In this document: one piece after another, positions 7,758 to 13,329 of the stretch
Position numbering within the stretch: position 1 is the stretch's first letter
How the letters are laid out: every line of letters begins with the position of its first letter
Source: Pseudomonadota bacterium
Lineage (GTDB): Bacteria > Myxococcota_A > Polyangia > Polyangiales > Sandaracinaceae
Assembly (NCBI GenBank): GCA_023427125.1
Contig: JAEZBP010000619.1
Location: forward strand, 1 to 13,329
Direction: 5' to 3'
Length of the DNA stretch: 13,329 nucleotides
Notes under the pieces: model-generated
What the model saw: only the letters and a program-made list of their open reading frames with translations
Told to the model about the DNA's origin: nothing
Databases searched by the model: none
Translations under genes and position numbers: made by a program

Positions 7758-8219
7758 TCAAGCGTGGGCTTCGCGCCGGGTGAGCGGCTCGCGCGCCGCG
7801 GCCCGCCGCCCGAAGAGCGCGTGATCGAGGCTGTAGGGGCCGGGCCCGCGCACCAGGAAGTAGAGCGCGACGAGGGCGAGCGTCAGCGCGTACTCGTAGC
7901 CGCCGTCCGCGGCCATCAGGCCGTTCTCCCAGTGCACGACGAAGACAGCGACCAGCATGTTGGTGAGCAGCATCGCCGCCGCGATCGGCGTGAAGAGCCC
8001 GAGCACGAGCGCGATGCCTCCGCCGAGCTCGGCGATCATCCCCAGCGCCGCGAAGAGCGAGGGCGCGGGGATCCCGAGCTGATCGACCATCGCCGTCCAG
8101 CTCGCGAAGTCGCTGGCCTTCTGCCAGCCATGCACGGCGAGGATCGCGCCGGTCCCGACGCGCAAGACCGTGAGGGCGATCGGGGCGAGCGTGTGCGACA
8201 GAGCGCGGAGCGTCTTCAT
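7758..8219 (-). CDS. DoxX-family membrane protein
   Basis: Small inner-membrane protein of 153 residues with four membrane helices at about 11-29, 55-75, 78-96 and 108-126, the normal DoxX layout and size. The first helix is followed by HGWQKASDF (30-38), matching the HG-x-x-K step typical of the family, and helix 2 has the AELGGGIALVLGLFT pattern. DoxX-like proteins are linked to quinone-dependent redox or thiosulfate oxidation systems, but most are uncharacterised; the role here is open. It converges on the HTTM gene with only 17 bases between stops, and its start diverges from the HD-protein gene. The ATG at 8219 gives the full first helix. The ribosome binding site is weak (GAGCGAG just before the start). 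Confidence 0.9.
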   Translation of the reverse strand: MKTLRALSHTLAPIALTVLRVGTGAILAVHGWQKASDFASWTAMVDQLGIPAPSLFAALGMIAELGGGIALVLGLFTPIAAAMLLTNMLVAVFVVHWENGLMAADGGYEYALTLALVALYFLVRGPGPYSLDHALFGRRAAAREPLTRREAHA

Positions 8220-8258
8220 GCTCGCTCAGCGGTGCAAGCCGCGCTCCCGCAGCCGGGG

Positions 8259-8268
8259 ACGACGTCGT
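8259..8268. promoter_or_regulatory. 10-bp perfect palindrome in divergent intergenic region
   Basis: ACGACGTCGT is a perfect inverted repeat in the 150-bp region between the divergent DoxX and HD-protein genes. It could be an operator half of a dimeric regulator, but it is short, the background is CG-rich, and no second copy was found. Nothing else in this intergenic region stands out except the TAGAAT box near its right end. Confidence 0.15.
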
Positions 8269-8347
8269 TGCATCGCCCCCGCGGCGCGCCGCCTCGCTGT
8301 GGGGGAACGCCCGACGCGGATGAGGCGTACGCCAGAGGCGGTCGTGC

Positions 8348-8356
8348 TGGTAGAAT
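8348..8356 (+). promoter_or_regulatory. Extended -10 promoter for the HD-protein gene
   Basis: TGGTAGAAT: a TAGAAT hexamer (five of six bases of TATAAT) with the TGn extension of an extended -10 promoter. There is no clear -35 box. It ends 13 bases before the ATG at 8370, so the transcript would have only about 7 leader bases and no room for a ribosome binding site. Confidence 0.42.
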
Positions 8357-8369
8357 CGCCGCTCGCGCG

Positions 8370-9710
8370 ATGCCCGACGAGATCCGAGAGCTGCCGACGC
8401 TCCAGCGCCTGGTGGCGTTGTTCCGCGCCGCCATGGCGGCGCTGGGAAGAGACGCGAGCGACGCCGACCTCGAGCGCTGGGCGGTGCTCATCCACGCCAG
8501 CATGTCGGGCCGCGGCCGGAGCTATCACACACTCGATCACGTCTTCGAGGTCAACGGCGGCGCGGACGCCATCGGCTCGCTCGCCATCCTCTTCCACGAC
8601 ACCGTCTACTGCGAGGTCGACGGCGGGCTGCCGCGCGGGCTCGAGTCGCACCTCGGCGACGCGCTCCGCGTCGAGACCGGCCACGTCGAGCTCGGCCCCT
8701 TCGATCCGGAGGAGGACGTGCTGCGCGCGTTGGTCGCGCAGCTCTTCGGCTTCACTCCGGGGCAGGCCATCACGTTTCAGACGGGGCTCAACGAGCTCGC
8801 CAGCGCGCTCCTCGCTGCGCGAGCGCTCCGCTCGCACCTCAGCCTGCGCGAGCTCGCGGAGGTCATCGCCTGCATCGAGGCCACGGTCTCGTTCCGTCCG
8901 CGCGGCGCGGAGGAGAAGCTCGCCGAGCGGCTCAGAGAGGCGGACGGCCGGCACGGGCTCGGGCTCGGGCCCGAGGGCGTCGACGACGCGGTGCGCCGCG
9001 CTGTGCGCGTCGCCAACCGCGACATCGGCAACTTCGCCTTCGAGGACACCGCCGCCTTCCTCAGCCACACGTGGGAGATCCTCCCCGAGACCAACCCCAC
9101 CCTGCGCATGGCGGCGTACACGCTCGGCGAGTACCGCGCGGCGCTCGGGAAGATGGAGGGGCTCTTCTCGTGGCTCGAGCCCGAGCGGGTCTTCCGCAGC
9201 TACCGCGGAGAGCCGCCCGACGAAGAGCTCGCGCGCCTCCACGCGCGGAGCCGCACGAACCTCATGCTCGGCACGCGCTACCTGCGGCAGAAGGTCCTCA
9301 GCGCGCGCGTGCTCGAGACCCTCGCCAGCCTCACGGGGGGCGACGCGCCCGTCTCGCTCTTCATGGGCGATCTTCCGAGCCACGAGCGCCCCGCCTCGCT
9401 GCGGCTCGAGACGCTCTTGCCGGCGGGCGAGCCGCAGGCGCCGGACGTCGATCGCGCGCTCCTGCGCCTCCTGGTCGAGGGCCGGCAGAAGGACTCGGGC
9501 TTCGACATCCGCCACTCGCCGCTCGGCGCGTACATGTACGCGCGGATGGGCGACGCGCTGAGCGACCGAGTCCTCGCGTGCCCGGACGGCTGGCCGCTCC
9601 TCGAGGCGCTCCCGCCCGGCATGATCGCCGAGCTCACGAGCGCCTGCGCCCGTATCGCGCCGACCCGCGCCGCGGGCCTCGCCGAGATCGCGCGCCGGCT
9701 CGCGAGCTGA
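8370..9710 (+). CDS. HD-type phosphohydrolase with long unknown C-terminal region
   Basis: The protein has 446 residues. The N-terminal part resembles predicted HD-superfamily metal-dependent phosphohydrolases of the COG4339 type: YHTLDHVFEV with His53 and His57, then ILFHDTVY with His76-Asp77. Asp218 in NRDIGNF is a candidate last metal ligand. Such enzymes cleave phosphate from nucleotides or similar substrates; the substrate here is unknown. COG4339 proteins are about 200 residues, so roughly 200 residues from about 230 on are extra. That part is mostly helical (SRTNLMLGTRYLRQKVL; SGFDIRHSPLGAYMYARMGD) with no family I recognise. The ATG at 8370 follows the TAGAAT box closely; there is no ribosome binding site, consistent with a short-leader message. 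The open frame continues upstream to 7764, antisense to DoxX, and is not coding there. It lies 188 bases before the histidine phosphatase. Confidence 0.8.
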   Translation: MPDEIRELPTLQRLVALFRAAMAALGRDASDADLERWAVLIHASMSGRGRSYHTLDHVFEVNGGADAIGSLAILFHDTVYCEVDGGLPRGLESHLGDALRVETGHVELGPFDPEEDVLRALVAQLFGFTPGQAITFQTGLNELASALLAARALRSHLSLRELAEVIACIEATVSFRPRGAEEKLAERLREADGRHGLGLGPEGVDDAVRRAVRVANRDIGNFAFEDTAAFLSHTWEILPETNPTLRMAAYTLGEYRAALGKMEGLFSWLEPERVFRSYRGEPPDEELARLHARSRTNLMLGTRYLRQKVLSARVLETLASLTGGDAPVSLFMGDLPSHERPASLRLETLLPAGEPQAPDVDRALLRLLVEGRQKDSGFDIRHSPLGAYMYARMGDALSDRVLACPDGWPLLEALPPGMIAELTSACARIAPTRAAGLAEIARRLAS

Positions 9711-9898
9711 TCGCTACCAGAGGATCCCGCAGTCGCCGACCGCCGCGTTGTCCTCGGGACGGCGCTCGGCGAGCGACAGTCGTCGCCGACAGCGAGGAGA
9801 CCGCAGGCGGGAGGTGGAGGCGAGCACGAAGCGCATGGCCCATCGCTTCGCACAGGCTCCCCTCTTTCGGGGCGCCGCCGGCGCTTAGCTCCCCGTCC

Positions 9899-10471
9899 GT
9901 GGCCCTGACCTCGCTCACGCTCCTCGCTCGCCACGGGGCGACCCGCGCGAACGAGGCAGGTGTGCGGATCGGCCTCGCGGACGAGCCGCTCACGGCGCGC
10001 GGCCTCGCGCAGGCGCGAGCGCTCGCCGCCGCGATGCGAGCGACTTCCGTCGGCGGCGTCTGGACGAGCCCCCTCGCCCGAGCGCGCCAGACCGCGGAGA
10101 TCGTCGCCCGCGCCTGCGGTCTCCCTCTGTACGAGAGCGCCGATCTGCGCGAGATGGACTACGGCCCGCTCGAAGGCCTCCGCGAAGACGAGATCGCGCG
10201 CCGCTTCCCCGAGGAGCGCCGCGCCTGGTCGGGCGAGCCCTCGATCGCCCCGCCGGGGGCGGAGCCGATCGCGGCCGTGCAGGCCCGTGTCGTGCGCGCG
10301 ATCGAGCGCGTCCGCGAGAGCCGAGCGGCGCTCGTGATCACGCACCTCGTGCCGCTGCGCCTCGCGCACGCGCACTACGGCGGCGTCCCCATCCCGCTCA
10401 CGCCCGGCATCATTCGCGCCGATCACTGCGTGCTCCATCGGCTCTCGGAGCGCGGCCTCGAGCGTGTCTGA
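9899..10471 (+). CDS. Histidine phosphatase family protein
   Basis: Phosphatase of the branch-1 (phosphoglycerate mutase-like) superfamily, 190 residues, cytoplasmic. The catalytic motif ARHGATRANE gives Arg11 and the phospho-accepting His12. SPLARARQTAEI, LREMDYGPLEG and the second histidine (His149, in VITHLVPLRL) follow in the usual order. The substrate is unknown; relatives act on sugar phosphates, nucleotides or cobalamin precursors. The GTG start at 9899 puts RHG at residues 11-13 as is normal. No ribosome binding site is obvious, and upstream residues in the same frame lack coding character. Its TGA overlaps the ATG of the next gene by one base, which strongly suggests coupled translation and a shared job with the phosphoribosyltransferase-kinase fusion. 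Confidence 0.9.
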   Translation: MALTSLTLLARHGATRANEAGVRIGLADEPLTARGLAQARALAAAMRATSVGGVWTSPLARARQTAEIVARACGLPLYESADLREMDYGPLEGLREDEIARRFPEERRAWSGEPSIAPPGAEPIAAVQARVVRAIERVRESRAALVITHLVPLRLAHAHYGGVPIPLTPGIIRADHCVLHRLSERGLERV

Positions 10472-12231
10472 TGCAGGTCCTGCGCGATCGCGAGGAGCAG
10501 CTCGACGTCTCCGCGCACGTCCGCCGGCTCGCCGCGCTCGCGCGCCGAGGTGAGCCGCTCTCCTTCCTCGTGGAGCTCGGCGTGCTCGAGCAGGCGATCG
10601 CGGATCACGAGGCGCCGCGCGAGGATGGGCTCGGACCGATCGAGCGAGCGCTCGGAGCGGCGGCGCTCGCCGCGGGCCACGCGTGCCTCGGCGAGATAGC
10701 CGGGTGCGCGCGCGCCCTCGCGGCCCTCGAGCGCATCGCGCCGCGGCTTCCACGGAGCGCGCTCGCCCGATCGCCCGAGGGCTTCCTCCACTACGCGCTC
10801 GACCCGATGGCCTACGCCGCTGCCGCGCGTGCCTACGCCTGCGAGGTCGGCGACCGACAGGCCCGCGAGGCCTTGGTCATCGGCATCCGCAGCATCGGGA
10901 CGAGCCTCTCGGCGGTGGTCGCCGCGGCGATCGGCGCGCGCGCCCGCGTCACGCTCCGACCTCGCGGCCCGAGCGGTGCACGCGCGCTCTCTGTCACTGG
11001 GGCGCTCGCGCGCGCGATCGGCGCGCACCGAGCGGACGTGCTCGTGGTGGACGAGGGCCCCGGCGTGACCGGGGAGACGTTCGAGGTGGTCGCGCGCTGG
11101 CTCGTCTCGCTCGGCATCGAGCCGGCTCACGTCCGGCTCGAGCCGAGCCACTCGCGGATCCCGGAGCTCGCGCCCGCGCCTCGCCGATCCTTCCTCGCGA
11201 GCCTGCGCAGCCACCCGCCGGCGCCCTTCGATCCCCGGCCCGCTCGCGTCGCGGCGGCGCTCGGGCTCGAGCTCTCTCTGGACCTCGGCGAGGGCCGCTG
11301 GCGCGCGTTCACCGGAGCGCGCGCGCCATCGCGAGGGATCTTCGAGCGCAAGAAGCTCCTCGCGTCCGGCCGCTGCCGGGCGCTGCTTCGATGGGCCGGC
11401 CTCGGCGAGCACGCCGAGCGCGCGCTCGAGCTGGCCTCGGGGCTCGCAGCGTGCGGCGTGTGCGCGGCGCCGATCGACCTGCGCGAGGGCTTCGCGATCC
11501 ATCCCTGGATCGAGGGCCGTCCCGCGTCGCGAGGCGCGCCGGACCGCACGCTCATGGCGGCGATGTCACGCTACCTCGCGGCGCGCGCCCCGCTCACGGG
11601 GACCGGGCAGGCCGTCGAGCGCGAGCCTCTGATCGCGATGCTGGACGAGAACGCGCGAGAGGCCGGCCTCGATCCCTCCGCCGCGATCGCCCTCTTGAGC
11701 ACGCTCCCCGAGGACGAGGCGGTGATCGCCGACGGGCGGCTCGCGCCCTGGGAGTGGCTGCAGAGAGGTGAGCGCTGGATGAAGGTCGACACGACCGACG
11801 GCGACGGCGCGCACCTGCCGGGCCCGGTCGACGCCGCGTGGGATCTCGCGGGCGCGTGGATCGAGCATCAGCTCGACGAGCGCGCGGCCTCCGAGCTCGC
11901 GCTCGGCTCGCTCGGTGCAGCGCGCGCGCTCCTCGCGCCCTACGCCGCGCTCGCGCTCGGCGACGCGACGCTCTGCGGGCGCGCTGCGCATCCGAGCGAG
12001 CGCGCGATCTTCGCGAGCGAGATCGCGCTCTACCGCCGGGCCCTCGAGCGAGCCATCTCTCGCGCACGGGCGCTCGTCCCGACGCCGGCGTGGTCCATCC
12101 CGCGAGCGCGGGTCAGCCGCGGTAGCTCAGCCGATAGCGCGCCGTGTCCGGCGCGAGCTGGTCCTCGAGCAGCTCCACCACGCTCTCCTTCGCGCCGGCC
12201 GCGTCGACGGCCGCGCGCATCGTGCTCGTGA
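10471..12231 (+). CDS. PRTase-like and APH-like kinase fusion protein
   Basis: Two-domain enzyme-like protein of 586 residues. Residues 1-110 form a helical N-terminal part (LDVSAHVRRL, LSFLVELGVLEQAIADHE). Residues about 110-240 are phosphoribosyltransferase-like: VIGIRSIGTSLSAVV (136-150) as the pyrophosphate loop, and VLVVDEGPGVTGETF with Asp194-Glu195 and TGET as the PRPP-binding motif. From about 285 the protein resembles aminoglycoside phosphotransferase-type kinases: FERKKLL (291-297), IHPWIEGRP (to 351), then RLAPWEWL, MKVD (Asp440) and PGPVDAAWDLAGAW (450-463) in place of the APH catalytic and metal-binding motifs. Substrates are unknown; a phosphorylated or ribosylated small molecule is a guess. 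The ATG overlaps the phosphatase stop. The last 40 or so codons lie antisense to the next gene and lose the strong G/C third-position bias, so the functional end is probably near 12120. Catalytic residues should not be taken as proven. Confidence 0.85.
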   Translation: MQVLRDREEQLDVSAHVRRLAALARRGEPLSFLVELGVLEQAIADHEAPREDGLGPIERALGAAALAAGHACLGEIAGCARALAALERIAPRLPRSALARSPEGFLHYALDPMAYAAAARAYACEVGDRQAREALVIGIRSIGTSLSAVVAAAIGARARVTLRPRGPSGARALSVTGALARAIGAHRADVLVVDEGPGVTGETFEVVARWLVSLGIEPAHVRLEPSHSRIPELAPAPRRSFLASLRSHPPAPFDPRPARVAAALGLELSLDLGEGRWRAFTGARAPSRGIFERKKLLASGRCRALLRWAGLGEHAERALELASGLAACGVCAAPIDLREGFAIHPWIEGRPASRGAPDRTLMAAMSRYLAARAPLTGTGQAVEREPLIAMLDENAREAGLDPSAAIALLSTLPEDEAVIADGRLAPWEWLQRGERWMKVDTTDGDGAHLPGPVDAAWDLAGAWIEHQLDERAASELALGSLGAARALLAPYAALALGDATLCGRAAHPSERAIFASEIALYRRALERAISRARALVPTPAWSIPRARVSRGSSADSAPCPARAGPRAAPPRSPSRRPRRRPRASCS

Positions 12232-12724
12232 AGCCGCGCAGCATCAGGAGGTTGAAGAGGCCCGGCGGGAAGCGGAGCGTGCCGAACGTCACGTTCTTGC
12301 CCCCCTCCTTGTGCCACTTCGCGACGAGCAGCTCGCTGCCCTTGCGGTAGGCGCCCCAGCGCTGCTGCGCGCCCATCGTCATCAAGGTGGGCGACATGAC
12401 GAGCATCAGCGCGCGGTAGAGCGGCGTCGCGTAGAAGCGGCGCTGTCGATCGTAGACCGCCTGGATCCACGCCTGGTCGCTCGGATAGCCGTCGCGCGCG
12501 TTCAGCGAGATCGCGTTCGAGAGCACCTCAGGAACCCACTCCATCGTCCGTCCGAGCGGGCGCACCGCGCGGATCCCGATCGCGACGCGCGGATCCATCT
12601 TCACGCCCGCCTCGTCGAGCCAGCCGATCTGCTCGTCGAGCACGTTGCCCTTGACCTGCGCGCGCGGCAGCGAGCGGAGCCCGTCGGGGAGAGAGGCGAG
12701 ATACTCGTCGAGCGGTGACGCCAC
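12113..12724 (-). CDS. DUF2378/TIGR02265-like protein
   Basis: Protein of 203 residues that appears to belong to the DUF2378 (TIGR02265) family, restricted to Myxococcales and often found near signalling genes; the function is unknown. The domain starts at AQVKGNVLDEQIGWLDEAGV (about 23-42), followed by ARDGYPSDQAWIQAV, LMTMGAQQRWGAYRKGSELL and a closing TARYRLSYRG. These fit the family pattern (VKG, D/G-YP-x3-W, hydrophobic and Arg-rich helices, final aromatic strand) as I recall it. No signal peptide or membrane helix is evident. I chose the GTG at 12724: the open frame goes on to an ATG at 12859, but that would overlap the kinase gene, and a TATCCT box sits 8 bases before the GTG. It shares a 70-bp divergent promoter region with the kinase, and its 3' end overlaps the PRTase-kinase tail. 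Confidence 0.72.
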   Translation of the reverse strand: MASPLDEYLASLPDGLRSLPRAQVKGNVLDEQIGWLDEAGVKMDPRVAIGIRAVRPLGRTMEWVPEVLSNAISLNARDGYPSDQAWIQAVYDRQRRFYATPLYRALMLVMSPTLMTMGAQQRWGAYRKGSELLVAKWHKEGGKNVTFGTLRFPPGLFNLLMLRGFTSTMRAAVDAAGAKESVVELLEDQLAPDTARYRLSYRG

Positions 12725-12732
12725 GCGCAGCG

Positions 12733-12738
12733 AGGATA
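12733..12738 (-). promoter_or_regulatory. Candidate -10 box for the DUF2378-like gene
   Basis: Read on the minus strand this is TATCCT, directly preceded by TG, 8 bases before the GTG start at 12724. The geometry (TG-TAnnnT, then 8 bases, then start) is the same as at fhs. The transcript would begin at or next to the start codon. No -35 box is clear. Confidence 0.33.
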
Positions 12739-12779
12739 CAACGGGAGGGGTTTTCCCGGGTTCCACTCGAGCGAGGAGC

Positions 12780-12788
12780 TGGTACTTT
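12780..12788 (+). promoter_or_regulatory. Candidate extended -10 box for the kinase gene (leaderless)
   Basis: TGGTACTTT: TG-n followed by TACTTT, six bases before the GTG start at 12795. That spacing puts the expected transcription start on the first base of the start codon. A GAGGAG at 12773-12778 could be a ribosome binding site, but it is too far (16 bases) to be good. Confidence 0.35.
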
Positions 12789-12794
12789 CTCACC

Positions 12795-13329
12795 GTGTTC
12801 GGGGTGGGTGCGCACATCGGCCCGTATGAGCTGATCGCCGAGCTCGGCAAGGGCGGCATGGCGACGCTCTTCCTCGCCCTTCAGACGGGGCTCGGCGGCT
12901 TCTCTCGGCACGTGGCGATCAAGGTCGTCCACCCGGAGATCGCGAGCGATCCCGAGATCATCAAGATGTTCCTCGACGAGGCGCGGCTCGGCGGCGCGAT
13001 CCGCCACCCGAACGTGGCCCGCGTGGAGGCGGTCGGCGAGCACGAGGGCTGGCCTTACCTCGTCATGGAGTACATCTCGGGCGCCACGCTCACGCAGATC
13101 CTCCGGGACCACGTCCGAAGCGGGGCTCCCCTTCCGCTCGATCAGATCGTGGCGATCGCCGCCTCCGTCGCCGACGCGCTCCACGCCGCCCACGAGTCGA
13201 CGGACGAGCTGGGCAACCCGCTCGGGATCGTGCACCGCGACGTGAGCCCCTCGAACGTGCTCATCGACACCCATGGGCAGGTGAAGCTCATCGACTTCGG
13301 CGTGGCGAAGGCGCGCAAGCGGCTCGCGA
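12795..13329 (+). CDS. Ser/Thr protein kinase, N-terminal part (cut by window edge)
   Basis: Eukaryotic-type (Pkn/Hanks) protein kinase that transfers phosphate from ATP to Ser or Thr. Only the first 178 codons are present; the C-lobe and any sensor domain lie beyond the window. Seen in order: the glycine loop LGKGGMA (17-23), the catalytic lysine in HVAIKVV (Lys43), the C-helix glutamate in FLDEAR (Glu62), the hinge VMEYISG, the catalytic loop HRDVSPSN (His147-Asp149, Asn154) and DFGVAK (Asp167). All key residues are intact, so an active kinase is expected. HRDVSPSN is usual for myxobacterial kinases. The gene has no ATG before the domain; the GTG at 12795 fits the near-leaderless -10 box, and an in-frame GTG at 12804 is an alternative. 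It diverges from the DUF2378-like gene, a hint of a shared signalling role. Confidence 0.93.
   Translation, partial: MFGVGAHIGPYELIAELGKGGMATLFLALQTGLGGFSRHVAIKVVHPEIASDPEIIKMFLDEARLGGAIRHPNVARVEAVGEHEGWPYLVMEYISGATLTQILRDHVRSGAPLPLDQIVAIAASVADALHAAHESTDELGNPLGIVHRDVSPSNVLIDTHGQVKLIDFGVAKARKRLA

Noticed and set aside
6346..7761. Long minus-strand open frame opposite the HTTM gene
   Set aside because: Glu/Arg/Ala-rich shadow frame with no motifs; the plus frame encodes clear membrane helices and family motifs.
9714..9836. 40-codon minus-strand frame (MRFVLASTSRL... ending VGDCGILW) between the HD protein and the histidine phosphatase
   Set aside because: It has a signal-like start and a plausible end, but the middle loses codon bias and there is no strong ribosome binding site. 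It could be a frameshifted remnant of a small exported protein; too weak to call.
9872..9884. Perfect inverted repeat GCGCCGCCGGCGC just before the phosphatase start
   Set aside because: The loop would be one base and no T run follows, so it is not a terminator; in this GC-rich background it may be chance.
12118..12150. CGCGGTAGCTCAGCCGATAG looks like the D-arm region of a tRNA
   Set aside because: No matching T-arm (GGTTCGAATCC-like) or acceptor stem pairing is found downstream, and the bases encode the C-terminus of the DUF2378-like protein on the minus strand.
12725..12859. Upstream extension of the DUF2378-like gene to an ATG at 12859
   Set aside because: It would overlap the kinase start and glycine loop, and the added residues do not resemble the domain; the GTG at 12724 fits better.

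Overview
The window is very GC-rich. Its coding frames have third codon positions almost entirely G or C. Its gene content points to a myxobacterium-type bacterium (Myxococcota, perhaps Polyangia). It carries a cysteine-rich surface lipoprotein, a protein resembling the Myxococcales-restricted DUF2378/TIGR02265 family, and a Pkn-type Ser/Thr kinase. Species cannot be told from the sequence alone. No rRNA, tRNA, CRISPR array, IS element or attachment site was found.

Left part (1-5168). A lipoprotein gene cut by the left edge (minus strand) diverges from a 512-residue cysteine-rich lipoprotein that ends in three regular six-cysteine repeats resembling thrombospondin type 1 modules. Downstream on the plus strand are formate-tetrahydrofolate ligase (fhs, one-carbon metabolism), an RluA-family pseudouridine synthase whose GTG start overlaps the fhs stop by 4 nt, and a small exported protein of unknown function with a strong ribosome binding site.

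Middle (5169-8219). A perfect TTGACA -35 box precedes two coupled membrane-protein genes. The second encodes an HTTM / vitamin K-dependent gamma-carboxylase-like membrane domain. The first encodes a membrane-anchored domain carrying the RFSWRM-type segment that in full carboxylase-like proteins follows the membrane domain in the same chain. The pair therefore looks like a split, reordered carboxylase-like protein. A DoxX-family membrane protein converges on it from the other strand.

Right part (8370-12231). Three predicted phosphoryl-transfer or hydrolysis genes run in one direction: an HD-type phosphohydrolase with a long extra C-terminal region, a histidine-phosphatase-family enzyme, and a protein fusing a phosphoribosyltransferase-like domain to an APH-like kinase-like domain. 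The last two overlap by one base and should be co-translated. Together they are the best candidate here for an uncharacterised enzymatic system, possibly in nucleotide or phosphoribosyl metabolism.

Right edge (12113-13329). The DUF2378-like gene (minus) and a Ser/Thr protein kinase (plus, cut by the window edge) diverge from a 70-bp intergenic region. Several genes (fhs, the HD protein, the kinase and the DUF2378-like gene) have a TAnnnT-type -10 box only 6-13 bases before the start codon, which suggests leaderless or nearly leaderless transcripts.
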